A stretch of DNA of 64,000 nucleotides from contig NZ_JAQQFV010000001.1 in NCBI RefSeq assembly GCF_029675105.1, positions 372,001-436,000 of the forward strand. The letters run 5' to 3'. The position numbers and the translations under genes are program-made. The notes under the pieces are model-generated. The model was not told the DNA's origin. It did not search any database and saw only the letters and a list, made by a program, of their open reading frames with translations. Shown one piece after another: positions 44,326 to 52,674 of this stretch; within the stretch, counting starts at the first letter, position 1; each line of letters begins with the position of its first letter. This stretch comes from Nocardia anocheti (GTDB lineage Bacteria > Actinomycetota > Actinomycetes > Mycobacteriales > Mycobacteriaceae).

Positions 44326-45216
44326 GTGCAACGCGCTCATCTGCCCGTCCCGGCCCGCCCGCGTCGCGCCTTCGCGCTGGTCGCGGGGCTGACCGTCACC
44401 GCGGCGTTGGCCGCCGGATGCGATTCGGTGTCCGGGATTCCCGGCGACCCGGTCCAGGACGAGACCACCACGACGACCGCCATCGAGACGACACCCGCGC
44501 CGATCGCCCCCGGCGAACCGGCACCGAACGCCACCACCGCACCCCTGCCCGCCGACGCGCCGCAGGTCGGGGCGGTTCCCGGGGAGCCGGACGCCGTCAC
44601 CGCCGTGCGCCGCTGGGCCGCCGACCTGCGCACCGGCACCGTCGCCGAACTCCAGGCGAAGTGCTGGACGATTCCCCCGCGCACCGTCGCGGAGATGTAC
44701 GTCGACCCGCAGAGCGTGCTGACCGCCCTGGGCACCCCGGGCACCGCCACCGCCGACACCGTCACCTGGCGGTCGAGCACCACCACCGTGACCGTGGAAC
44801 GCGAGGCCGTCGACTCCGGCTACGCCTGCGGACGGGTGTTCGCCGCGGGTGTCGAGCCCGGTTACGACGACGCCGACGCCCGCCACACCGTGCGCCGCTA
44901 CCTCGCGCGCGCCACCGGCAAACCGCTCGATCCGGCCGACATCGAAGCATCTCACCCGCTGACCTGCAAGGACGATCCCGCGACCTGGGATCCCACGGGC
45001 ACCGGCAACCCCACAGCACCCCCCTTGACAGGCGACTCGGGCAAAGTAGGCAATGTCACCTCCTACGCCGCCGAAGAGCTACGATCCGAGCAGGTTCGTG
45101 GCGACTACCTGGCGGTTCACGTTCCCGTGACCACCGCGACGGGGGAGACGAGAAATCGGACATTCACCCTCGTTCCGACAGCCGAGGGCTACTGCATCGG
45201 TGACGTAACGATTTAG
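44326..45216 (+). CDS. Lipoprotein of unknown function
   Basis: 296 aa from the GTG at 44326 (GAGGA 8 bases upstream; ATG 44311 is also in frame). Signal peptide with lipobox ALAAGC at about residue 28. A Thr/Pro/Ala-rich linker (TTTTTAIETTPAPIAPGEP, about 40-85) leads to a folded domain with four Cys (QAKCWTIPP, YACGRV, LTCKDD, YCIGDV), probably two disulfides. The second half has a beta-rich end, YLAVHVPVTTATGETRNRTF. No domain name is recognised. It lies divergent from plsC and 115 bases upstream of the MBL/Rieske gene, in the position near Rv3817/Rv3818. Confidence 0.78.
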   Translation: MQRAHLPVPARPRRAFALVAGLTVTAALAAGCDSVSGIPGDPVQDETTTTTAIETTPAPIAPGEPAPNATTAPLPADAPQVGAVPGEPDAVTAVRRWAADLRTGTVAELQAKCWTIPPRTVAEMYVDPQSVLTALGTPGTATADTVTWRSSTTTVTVEREAVDSGYACGRVFAAGVEPGYDDADARHTVRRYLARATGKPLDPADIEASHPLTCKDDPATWDPTGTGNPTAPPLTGDSGKVGNVTSYAAEELRSEQVRGDYLAVHVPVTTATGETRNRTFTLVPTAEGYCIGDVTI

Positions 45217-45331
45217 CCACTACCCTGGTTGGCTGGTCCGCCGGAGCAGTCAGGGCCCGAAGGAGGCAGCTTGCGTAACCACGTAGGGCCCCTGATCCGG
45301 CGAATCAGATACTGGTAGGAGGAAACAGCTC

Positions 45332-46867
45332 GTGCAGATCACCAGCGTCGGACACGCAGGCTTCCATATCCGAACCACGGCCGGGACGATCCTGTGCGAT
45401 CCATGGGTCAATCCCGCGTATTTCGCGTCGTGGTTCCCGTTCCCGGACAACTCGCAGCTCGACTGGGAGTCGCTCGGCGAGGTCGACTACCTCTACGTGT
45501 CGCACCTGCACCGCGATCACTTCGACGCCGCGCACCTGAGCAAGTACGTCAGCAAGGACGCGACCATCCTGCTGCCGGACTACCCGGTGCCGGATCTGCG
45601 CCGTGAGCTCGAGGCGCTGGGGTTCACGAAGTTCTTCGAGACCCAGGACTCGGTCAAGCACACCGTCACCGGGCCCAAGGGCTCGCTCGACATCATGATC
45701 GTGGCCCTGCGCGCGCCCGCCGACGGCCCGATCGGCGACTCGGGCATCCTCGTCTCCGACGGCGAGACCACCTGTTTCAACATGAACGACGCGCGCCCGG
45801 TGGACATGGACGTCATCCACGACGCGTTCGGTCACATCGACATCCACCTGCTGCAGTACTCCGGCGCCATCTGGTACCCGGCCGTCTACGACATCCCCGC
45901 GCGCACCAAGGCCAATTTCGGCAAGCAGAAGCGTCAGCGCGGTATGGACCGCGCCCGCTCCTACATCGAGCAGGTCGGCGCCACCTGGGTGGTGCCCTCG
46001 GCCGGTCCGCCGGTGTTCCTGGACGAGGAGCTGCGCTACCTCAACGACGACCGCGGCGACGAGGGCAACATCTTCCCTGATCAGATGGTGTTCCTCGAGC
46101 AGATGCGGATCCACGGCAACGAGGGTGGGATTCTGATGATCCCGGGTTCGGTGGCCGACGTGCGCGGCGCCGAACTCGACCTCGAGCACCCGTTCGACCC
46201 CGATCGCGTCTACGGCGACAAGGCCGCCTACATCGCCGAGATGGCCCAGCGGTTCGCGCCGGTGCTGGCCGCGGAGAAGGCGTCCTGGGAGACCGGTGAG
46301 GGCTCGCTGCTCGAGCCGCTGCGCGAGCTGTTCGAGCCGATCATGAAGCAGAGCGCGCTGATCAGCGACGGCATCGGCTACCCGGTGGGCCTGGTGATCG
46401 GTGCCGAGACCATCGTGCTGGACTTCCCGCACCGCACCGTGCGCGAGCCGCTCGAGGGCGAGGGCCGCTACCGCTACGGCTTCCGGATCGCGCCGGAGCT
46501 GGTGCGTACCGTGCTGCGCGACAACGAGCCGGACTGGGTGAACACCATCTTCCTGTCCACCCGCTTCCAGGCGTGGCGCATCGGTGGCTACAACGAGTTC
46601 CTCTACACCTTCTTCAAGTGCCTGACCGACGAGCGCATCGCCTACGCCGACGGCTGGTTCTCCGAGGCGCACGACGACTCGGCCGTGGTCGAGCTCGACG
46701 GCTGGGAGGTGCAGCGCCGCTGCCCGCACCTGAAGGCGGATCTGTCGAAATTCGGTGTGGTGGAAGGCAACAACCTCACCTGCAACCTGCACGGCTGGCA
46801 GTGGGACCTGGAATCGGGCCGCTGCAAGACCTCCAAGGGCCACGAGCTGCGCTCGCGCAAACTCTGA
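45332..46867 (+). CDS. MBL-fold and Rieske [2Fe-2S] two-domain protein (Rv3818-like)
   Basis: 511 aa cytoplasmic protein. The N-terminal metallo-beta-lactamase domain (about 1-250) has SHLHRDHFDAAHL (HxHxDH metal site) and IDIHLLQYSGAIWYP; it resembles UlaG and the hydrolase part of CMP-sialate hydroxylase-like proteins. A middle region (about 250-420) is mixed. The C-terminal Rieske domain has CPHLKADLSKFG and CNLHGWQWDLESGRC, i.e. CxH...CxxH ligands for a [2Fe-2S] cluster. An oxidoreductase or electron-transfer role on an unknown substrate is the most one can say. GTG start at 45332 with AGGAGG 9 bases upstream. Followed by a strong terminator. Conservation of this gene next to the PlsC gene across mycolata suggests envelope lipid or cofactor metabolism. 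Confidence 0.88.
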   Translation: MQITSVGHAGFHIRTTAGTILCDPWVNPAYFASWFPFPDNSQLDWESLGEVDYLYVSHLHRDHFDAAHLSKYVSKDATILLPDYPVPDLRRELEALGFTKFFETQDSVKHTVTGPKGSLDIMIVALRAPADGPIGDSGILVSDGETTCFNMNDARPVDMDVIHDAFGHIDIHLLQYSGAIWYPAVYDIPARTKANFGKQKRQRGMDRARSYIEQVGATWVVPSAGPPVFLDEELRYLNDDRGDEGNIFPDQMVFLEQMRIHGNEGGILMIPGSVADVRGAELDLEHPFDPDRVYGDKAAYIAEMAQRFAPVLAAEKASWETGEGSLLEPLRELFEPIMKQSALISDGIGYPVGLVIGAETIVLDFPHRTVREPLEGEGRYRYGFRIAPELVRTVLRDNEPDWVNTIFLSTRFQAWRIGGYNEFLYTFFKCLTDERIAYADGWFSEAHDDSAVVELDGWEVQRRCPHLKADLSKFGVVEGNNLTCNLHGWQWDLESGRCKTSKGHELRSRKL

Positions 46868-46880
46868 CAGCGCGCCACCG

Positions 46881-46911
46881 AACGGGCGAGACGGCTTGCG
46901 TCTCGCCCGTT
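46881..46911 (+). terminator. Intrinsic terminator after the MBL/Rieske gene
   Basis: Perfect 13-bp arms AACGGGCGAGACG (46881-46893) and CGTCTCGCCCGTT (46899-46911), 5-base loop, T-run. Confidence 0.88.
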
Positions 46912-46937
46912 TTCGCGTGTTCAGCCGCCTTATCGCT

Positions 46938-46956
46938 GTTTGCATAACTTGCAAAC
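46938..46956. promoter_or_regulatory. Palindromic site upstream of the Roadblock-like gene
   Basis: GTTTGCATAACTTGCAAAC: perfect 7-bp arms around 5 bases, in an AT-richer spacer 105 bases before the gene at 47061. It has the form of a dimeric repressor site; the neighbouring ArsR is one candidate binder. Confidence 0.45.
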
Positions 46957-47060
46957 TGCCGATCTGCGGAAAATTCAGTAACGATTCGGCCACTGGAACC
47001 CACCGCGCTCGCTAACGTCACGTCCGAGGGTCAACAGGATCTGATGCGAGAGGAAAAACC

Positions 47061-47432
47061 ATGGCGGACATGGACGTTGCACTCAAGGAAATGATGCTGC
47101 TGGACGGGGCGCTGGGGGCCTGCGTGGTCGACTACACCAGCGGCATGACGCTCGGCACCATCGGCGGATCGAAGAATCTGGACCTGCAGGTCGCGGCGGC
47201 GGGCAATACCGAGGTGCTGCGCGCCAAGATGCGCACGATGGAGCAGCTCGGGCTCGAGCAGGAAGTCGAGGACGTGCTCATCACCCTCGGCGGGCAGTAC
47301 CACCTGATCCGGCCCACCCAGGCGCGTCGGGCCAAGGGCCTGTTCCTCTACCTCGCCCTGGACCGCACGCGCGGCAATCTCGCTCTCGCGCGCAGGCGTC
47401 TGGCCGACATCGACGCCGAGCTCGAGATCTAG
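47061..47432 (+). CDS. Small Roadblock/LC7-like protein
   Basis: 123 aa soluble protein. The pattern LLDGALGACVVDYTSGMTLG (strand-turn-strand with a GA.VVD..SG motif), a central helix (VLRAKMRTMEQLGLEQEVEDVLITLGG) and YHLIRPTQARRAKGLFLYLALDR fits the Roadblock/LC7 fold, whose bacterial members often work with small GTPases or as dimeric scaffolds. No GTPase gene is adjacent, so a stand-alone role is implied. ATG at 47061 with GAGAGGAAA upstream. It is followed 17 bases on by an arsR gene with its own leaderless start. The fold assignment is by pattern only. Confidence 0.65.
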   Translation: MADMDVALKEMMLLDGALGACVVDYTSGMTLGTIGGSKNLDLQVAAAGNTEVLRAKMRTMEQLGLEQEVEDVLITLGGQYHLIRPTQARRAKGLFLYLALDRTRGNLALARRRLADIDAELEI

Positions 47433-47436
47433 ACGC

Positions 47437-47442
47437 TAGGCT
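47437..47442 (+). promoter_or_regulatory. -10 element for leaderless arsR
   Basis: TAGGCT ends 7 bases before the ATG at 47450; no Shine-Dalgarno sequence. Confidence 0.5.
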
Positions 47443-47449
47443 CCCAGAC

Positions 47450-47794
47450 ATGCCCGGGACTCAGCGGCCGCTCTATCAGATGAAGGCCGACTTCTTCAAA
47501 ACCCTCGGGCACCCCGTCCGTATCCGCGTGCTCGAACTGCTGAGTCAGCGCGAGCACGCCGTCTCGGAGATCCTGCCCGAGGTGGGCGTGGAGGCCGCGA
47601 ACCTCTCCCAGCAATTGGCGGTGCTGCGCCGTGCCGGTCTGGTCACGGCCCGCCGGGAGGGGTTGACGGTGACCTACGCGCTCACCTCGCCGCAGGTCGC
47701 CGAGCTGCTCGCGGTGGCGCGCGTCATCCTGACCAGTGTGGTCGCGGTGCAGGTCGAGGCGCTCGGTCCGGCCCCGGTGAGTGCGGCGCGCTGA
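47450..47794 (+). CDS. ArsR-family transcriptional regulator
   Basis: 114 aa winged-helix repressor. KADFFKTLGHPVRIRVLELL, the turn VSEILPEVGVEAANLSQQLAVLRRAGLV and the wing ARREGLTVTYAL are diagnostic. There is no Cys anywhere in the protein, so thiol-based metal sensing as in ArsR or SmtB (CxC in the recognition helix) is impossible; it either uses other ligands or belongs to the metal-independent group. ATG at 47450 follows TAGGCT by 7 bases (leaderless). Target unknown; the palindrome at 46938-46956 and its own promoter are the nearest candidates. Confidence 0.9.
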   Translation: MPGTQRPLYQMKADFFKTLGHPVRIRVLELLSQREHAVSEILPEVGVEAANLSQQLAVLRRAGLVTARREGLTVTYALTSPQVAELLAVARVILTSVVAVQVEALGPAPVSAAR

Positions 47795-47801
47795 GCGTCG
47801 A

Positions 47802-48845
47802 TCAGTCCTCGGGGCCCTCGGCGACGTGGCGCGCGTACTCCAGGATGCGTAGCGTTTCGACGGCGTCGCGCGGATCGACCGGCACCGGGGCACCGTCGAA
47901 CAGGGTCGCGGCCATTCCGGCGTAGAAGGCCGGGTAGTCGCCGGGCCGGGTGGGGACCCTACGCTGATCCTCACCCGCGCCCAAGGTGCCCCACGCGTCG
48001 GGTTCGACTGTGCCCCAGGGTTTTCCGTCGTCGGGTCGGCGACCGGCCCGCAGGTCGGCCTCCTGCGGGTCCAGGCCGGAGACGGTGTAGCCGTTGGTCG
48101 AACCCAACACCCGCAGACGCGGGCCGAGTTGCGGGGTGACGGCGCTCATCCACAGCTGGGAACGGGTGCCCTGGGCGTGGGTGAGGGCGAGGAAGGCGTC
48201 GTCGTCGGCCTCGACGCCGGGGCGACGCCGGTCGAGTTCGGCGTAGACCTCGACGACCGGGCCGAACAGGGTGAGCGCCTGGTCCACCAGGTGCGCGCCG
48301 AGATCGAACAGGATGCCAGCGCCGTCGGAGGCCGAGCCGACCTCGCGCCAGCCGCCCTTGATCGTCGGACGCCAGCGCTCGAAACGGGACTCGAAGCGGC
48401 GCACCTCGCCGAGGTCTCCGGCCTCGAGCAGGGCGCGCACGGTCAGGAAATCGTTGTCCCAGCGGCGATTCTGGAACACGCTCAGCGGCAGGTCGGCCTT
48501 CTCGGCGGCCTCGACCACCTCCTGGGCGTCGGCGGCGGTGACGGCGAAGGGTTTGTCCACCACCACCGGCAGGCCCGCGCCCAGTGCCTTCAGCGCGAGC
48601 GGCGCGTGGGTGCGGTTGGGAGTGGCGATCACCGCGAGGTCGACATCGGAGTCCTCGGCGAACAGTTCCTCGGCGCTGGACCACACGCGCACGCCGGGAT
48701 GCTCGGCGCGGGCCCGCTCGGCCCGTTCCGCCGACGAGGTGACCACCGAGGCCACCCGCAGCCGTGGGTCGGCCGCGATCAACGGTGCGTGGAAGACCGA
48801 ACCGGCCAGGCCGTATCCGACTATCGCTACCCCGAGCTGGTCCAT
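47802..48845 (-). CDS. Gfo/Idh/MocA-family oxidoreductase
   Basis: 347 aa NAD(P)-dependent oxidoreductase. Rossmann fold at the N-terminus (VAIVGYGLAGSVFHAPLI), the ATPNRTHAPLALKALGAG strand-helix, the conserved VVVDKPFAVTAADAQE with the catalytic EKP/DKP Lys, and the C-terminal domain with FDLGAHLVDQALTLFG (GxHxxD, catalytic His). The substrate is usually a sugar or cyclitol. The DKP (rather than EKP) and the SRFERWRP segment are typical of the YvaA/scyllo-inositol dehydrogenase-like subgroup. ATG at 48845 with AAGGGACC upstream. It lies 48 bases after the pseudokinase gene on the same strand and may share its transcript, but no functional link is obvious. Confidence 0.9.
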   Translation of the reverse strand: MDQLGVAIVGYGLAGSVFHAPLIAADPRLRVASVVTSSAERAERARAEHPGVRVWSSAEELFAEDSDVDLAVIATPNRTHAPLALKALGAGLPVVVDKPFAVTAADAQEVVEAAEKADLPLSVFQNRRWDNDFLTVRALLEAGDLGEVRRFESRFERWRPTIKGGWREVGSASDGAGILFDLGAHLVDQALTLFGPVVEVYAELDRRRPGVEADDDAFLALTHAQGTRSQLWMSAVTPQLGPRLRVLGSTNGYTVSGLDPQEADLRAGRRPDDGKPWGTVEPDAWGTLGAGEDQRRVPTRPGDYPAFYAGMAATLFDGAPVPVDPRDAVETLRILEYARHVAEGPED

Positions 48846-48893
48846 CGCGGTCCCTTCGTGGTGGTCATCGCCGGTCGAGTATCCCCCAGCAGC

Positions 48894-50804
48894 TCAGCGG
48901 TCGGGCAGCTGGTCCACCACGTGGCGCAGCACGCTCGCGGCGATCGGGCAGTAGTCCTCGCGCAGACCGTCGATGCCGTGGACGGCGACTTCGATCGACT
49001 CGGTGCCCGCGTCGGGCACCAGGTAGGCGCGGGTGCAGATGGCCCTGGAGGTGGTCTTGTCGTCGAACATCGTCAGGCCGTCGACCTCGCCGGGCCGCAC
49101 GCCGTTGCCCGTGGTGAGCATGCTGGTGCGCAGCAGTTTCACGCTGACGCGCAGGCGCGCGTCCCACTGGCAGGTGTGCGCGTCGGCGATGGTCGGCGCG
49201 ACGGCCAGGGCGCCGATCTTCCCGGCGACGAAGTCCCGGTCGAGCAGTGCGCACGGTTCGAGAGTGGACAGCGGACCCTCGCGGTCCCCGGCGCGCGGCG
49301 CGGCGCTCAGTGTGCGCGCGATATTCGCGGCCAGGTAGTCGAGCCCGGCGCACTCCCCCGCCGAGCCCGGTTCGTTGAGGCCGATGGCGATGCCGGTGGC
49401 GGCGTCGTCACCGGGGCTCGCGATGACCCGGGAGCAGGTGGCCGAGCTGCCGTTGATCACCGCGACACCGTCGACGAGGTTCACCTGCGGGGTGAGGTAC
49501 TGGTTCTTCTGGCCCAGTTCGAGGGTGATGCCGTACTTTCCGGAGCCAGCCAGGCAGCCCCAGGTCGAGCTCGGTTCCAGTTTCCAGGTGTCAGCGGGCA
49601 GCGGGGCCGGGGCGACGGGCACCGCGTCGCCGATGGCGGTGGTGAGCCAGGCACACGCGTCGATCTGGCGCAGTTGGGCCAGGGTCAGGCCGGTGATCGG
49701 GGGTTGTTCGCGGGTCGCGAAGGCGGTGATGCCCGCGACGGCCAGCAGCAGGGTCACCACGCCGAGCGCGGTGCCGATCCGGGCGCGGGGACTCGCGGCA
49801 CCCCAGCGACGGCGCGTGGAAAACATCGCGCGCCTGCCGAATTCCTTGGTCGCGGCGGTCGCGGCGGTCAGCCGTTCGGGGAGCGGGCGGGCCGGTTCGG
49901 GTTCGGCGGGGGTCAGCGGTGGTAGTGCGGCCAGCAGGGCGGCGATCTCGTGTTCGCGGCGGCCGATGTCGTCGAGGACCGGGGCGGGCCACGGCGGCGG
50001 ACCGCTCGGTTCGCCGCCGAGATACTCCAGGATCTGTCCGGGAGTGGGGCGCGCGGCCGGGTCCTTGCGCAGGCAGGCGGCCAGCATCTCGAACAGCGGC
50101 TCGGGCACCCGACTCAGGTCGGGCTCACGCTGGGCGATGTTGAACAGGGTGTAGGGCACCGACGGCGCGGCGAACGGGGTGACGCCCGAGGCGGCGAAGG
50201 CCAGCACCGAGCCGAGCGCGAAGACATCGGCGGCCGGGGTGATCTCGAGACCGAGCGCCTGTTCCGGCGCCAGGAATTCCGGTGTGCCGAGGGTGGTCTC
50301 GGTGGTCGACGGCCCGTCCACGGGGGTGATGCCGATCTCGCTGAGCCGTCCGCGATCGGCCGACAGCAGCACCGAGTCGGCCCGCAACCGCCGGTGGACC
50401 AGGCCCGCGCCGTGCACCGCGCGCAGCGCCGAGGCCAGCGAGGCCGCCAGCGCGCGGACGGCGGGGACCGGCAGCGGGCCGTGTTCGGCGACGGCCTGGT
50501 CGAGCCGCACGCCCGGCACGAACACCGAGGCCAGCCAAGGCTTTTCGGCATCGGCGTCGACATCGATCACGGTGGTGTTGTGCGCACCGGATACCCGCAT
50601 CGCGGCAACAGCACTGTGCCGCAACCGGACCCGGAAGTCCGGTTCACCGAGCAGTTCGTGCTGCGCCTGCTGGACCACGACCAGGGAGTTGTCGGGACCG
50701 GCGGCCAGGACCGCGTGGAAGCCGGGCGCGGAATCGAGGGCGCCGAGCACCCGGTAGCGGCCGATGGTGCCGGGCTCGCCGGGGCCGGGAGGCTGGATCG
50801 TCAT
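48894..50804 (-). CDS. Membrane pseudokinase with DUF3558-like ectodomain
   Basis: 636 aa. Residues 15-275 have the Ser/Thr kinase fold, clearly paralogous to the kinases at 50801 and 53897, but key residues are gone: the ATP-anchoring Lys is Gln45 (VVVQQAQ), the Gly-loop reads GALDSAPGFHAV, HRD is HRR (GLVHRRLRADSVLL), the DFG segment is SEIG, and the magnesium Asn is Ser. APE is kept (TPEFLAPEQALG). A juxtamembrane region precedes one helix (about 325-345, GVVTLLLAVAGITAFAT). The ectodomain has two Cys-containing halves (IDACAWLTTAIGD, LEPCALLDRDFVAGKI), as in DUF3558-type proteins. ATG at 50804 overlaps the stop of the active kinase (ATGA), implying fixed stoichiometry. A regulatory or scaffold role is likely; phosphotransfer is not. 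Confidence 0.9.
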   Translation of the reverse strand: MTIQPPGPGEPGTIGRYRVLGALDSAPGFHAVLAAGPDNSLVVVQQAQHELLGEPDFRVRLRHSAVAAMRVSGAHNTTVIDVDADAEKPWLASVFVPGVRLDQAVAEHGPLPVPAVRALAASLASALRAVHGAGLVHRRLRADSVLLSADRGRLSEIGITPVDGPSTTETTLGTPEFLAPEQALGLEITPAADVFALGSVLAFAASGVTPFAAPSVPYTLFNIAQREPDLSRVPEPLFEMLAACLRKDPAARPTPGQILEYLGGEPSGPPPWPAPVLDDIGRREHEIAALLAALPPLTPAEPEPARPLPERLTAATAATKEFGRRAMFSTRRRWGAASPRARIGTALGVVTLLLAVAGITAFATREQPPITGLTLAQLRQIDACAWLTTAIGDAVPVAPAPLPADTWKLEPSSTWGCLAGSGKYGITLELGQKNQYLTPQVNLVDGVAVINGSSATCSRVIASPGDDAATGIAIGLNEPGSAGECAGLDYLAANIARTLSAAPRAGDREGPLSTLEPCALLDRDFVAGKIGALAVAPTIADAHTCQWDARLRVSVKLLRTSMLTTGNGVRPGEVDGLTMFDDKTTSRAICTRAYLVPDAGTESIEVAVHGIDGLREDYCPIAASVLRHVVDQLPDR

Positions 50805-52657
50805 GAGGTCGGCAACTTCGCGAGAGCGGGGGCGAGCAGGGTGGCGGCGGTGTCGCAGGTGTCGGGTGGCTGCGGCAGATACGAGTAGTAGCTGGCGCGG
50901 ATCTGTTCGGCACGATCGTCGCGGGTCGGGCGGACCATGACTGCCAGTTCGCAGAAGTTCGCCGACTCGTTGTCGACGAAGACCTCGCGCCCGGCGATCG
51001 TCATGGTCGGACGGGCCTTGCCGCCGACCACATTGTCGGGTCGCGTGCGGTCGTCGATGCCGATCGCGAAGTAGCCCTCGCGCCCCGTCGCCGCGCAACC
51101 GTGCGGTGTGCGCTCGCGCACCGGGTCGCCGACGATCGGGCGGGTGACCGCGATATCGATCAGCGAGCAGGCGTCGAGGGTGAGGACCGAGCCCGGCGGG
51201 TCGTCGCGCAGCGGCGGATTCACCGCCAGGCGGCGGACCACCGCCGCCAGCGCGCGTTCGGCAGCCGGGCACCCGTCGCCCTCGTTGACGCTCGCGCTCA
51301 TGGTGAGCGCCAACGGCACACCGCTCTGAGCGACCACGATGCGATCGCAGTTGCGGGCCTCGCGATGGCGGCCCAGGACCGGCATCCAGTTGATCGTCGA
51401 GCCCATCGACTGCTTGTTGGAGGTCGACTCGGCCACTGACACCCCGGTCTCCAGGCCCAGGTAGACCTTGCGGCCGGACGGCTCGAGATAGTAGATGTGG
51501 CACCCCGTCACCCCGCCGGGCACGAGTTCGCCCACCGCGGTACCGATTTCACCGACGACATCAGGTTTCAGCAACGCGCAGATGTCGAGCCCGCGGGTCT
51601 CCTCGGGCGTCAGGGCCAGGGGCGGGTCGTCCATCGCCACCGCGGTGCCGTCGGTGCCGAGACCACAGACCGCGATGGCGACCAGGGTCAGGGCGGAGAC
51701 CACCGCGGCGACCGGGACCAGCCGCGGCCAGAGCCGTTTCGGCGGTGCGGGCGCCTGCGGTTCGGTCTGCGCGGTGCCGTCGGCCCAGCGCGCCGCCTCG
51801 GCGTGGGATTCGGCGATCCGCCTGCGGATACGCACCGGCCACACCGGTTCGGCCTCGATCCGGCCCGCCAGGTCGAGCAGTTGCTCGGGAGTGGGACGCG
51901 CGGCCGGGTCCTTGGCCAGGCAGGCGTCGACGATCACGCGGACCGGCGGCGGGACGGCGCTGGTGTCGGGGGCGCTGTAGAGAACGTTGTAGAGCACCTG
52001 CGGCGTGGAGGGCGCGTCGAAGGGGCTGACACCGGTGGCGGCCATCGCCAGGATCGCCCCGACCGCGAACACGTCCGAAGCCGCCGTGAGCGGGCGGCAT
52101 TCGGCCTGCTCGGGCGACATGTACGCGGGCGAACCGAGGACGGTGCCGGTGGTGGTGAGGGCGAGATCGTCCTCGAGGGCGCGGGCGATACCGAAATCGA
52201 TCACCCGGGGGCCGTCGTTGGTGAGCAGCACATTGCCCGGCTTGAGGTCGCGGTGCACCAGGCCGGTGCGATGGATCTCGAGCAGAGCCATGGCCAGGCC
52301 GGTGGCCAGCAGCTTGAGACCGCTCACCGTCAGCTTGCCGAACTCGGCGATCATGTCCTGCAGGGCCGGACCGGCGATGTACTCCGAAGCGAGCCACGGT
52401 GTTTCGGAGTCGGCGTCGTGATCGACCACGCCCGCGGTGTAGGCGCCGGTGACCTGCTGGGAGGCGAGCACCTCGCGCCGGAACCTCGCCCGGAACTCCG
52501 GATTGCCGGTGAACTGGCGATGGATCTGCTTCACCGCCACCAGCCGCCCGTCGGGCCCCTGGCCCAGCAGCACCTGGCCCATCCCACCCTTGCCGATCAC
52601 GGCCAGCAGGCGGTAACGGCCCAGCTGGACCGGATCCTGCGCGGTCAGCGGTTTCAT
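50801..52657 (-). CDS. Receptor-type Ser/Thr protein kinase
   Basis: 618 aa transmembrane kinase. Cytoplasmic kinase domain about 13-270: Gly loop IGKGGMGQVLLG, VAVKQIH (Lys43), EYIAGPALQDMI, catalytic loop HRDLKPGNVLL, DFGIAR and SPAYMSPEQA, all intact. One helix at about 315-335 (VPVAAVVSALTLVAIAVCGL) leads to an ectodomain with two Cys-bearing halves (LDICALLKPDVVGEIG; LDACSLIDIAVTRP) and further paired Cys. No PASTA repeats, so it is not PknB-like. ATG at 52657 follows AGGGGG by 8 bases. It starts 17 bases after a lipoprotein gene and is coupled by ATGA overlap to the pseudokinase. It probably senses something at the envelope; ligand and substrates unknown. Confidence 0.94.
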   Translation of the reverse strand: MKPLTAQDPVQLGRYRLLAVIGKGGMGQVLLGQGPDGRLVAVKQIHRQFTGNPEFRARFRREVLASQQVTGAYTAGVVDHDADSETPWLASEYIAGPALQDMIAEFGKLTVSGLKLLATGLAMALLEIHRTGLVHRDLKPGNVLLTNDGPRVIDFGIARALEDDLALTTTGTVLGSPAYMSPEQAECRPLTAASDVFAVGAILAMAATGVSPFDAPSTPQVLYNVLYSAPDTSAVPPPVRVIVDACLAKDPAARPTPEQLLDLAGRIEAEPVWPVRIRRRIAESHAEAARWADGTAQTEPQAPAPPKRLWPRLVPVAAVVSALTLVAIAVCGLGTDGTAVAMDDPPLALTPEETRGLDICALLKPDVVGEIGTAVGELVPGGVTGCHIYYLEPSGRKVYLGLETGVSVAESTSNKQSMGSTINWMPVLGRHREARNCDRIVVAQSGVPLALTMSASVNEGDGCPAAERALAAVVRRLAVNPPLRDDPPGSVLTLDACSLIDIAVTRPIVGDPVRERTPHGCAATGREGYFAIGIDDRTRPDNVVGGKARPTMTIAGREVFVDNESANFCELAVMVRPTRDDRAEQIRASYYSYLPQPPDTCDTAATLLAPALAKLPTS

Positions 52658-52674
52658 GCCCACACCCCCTGTAC

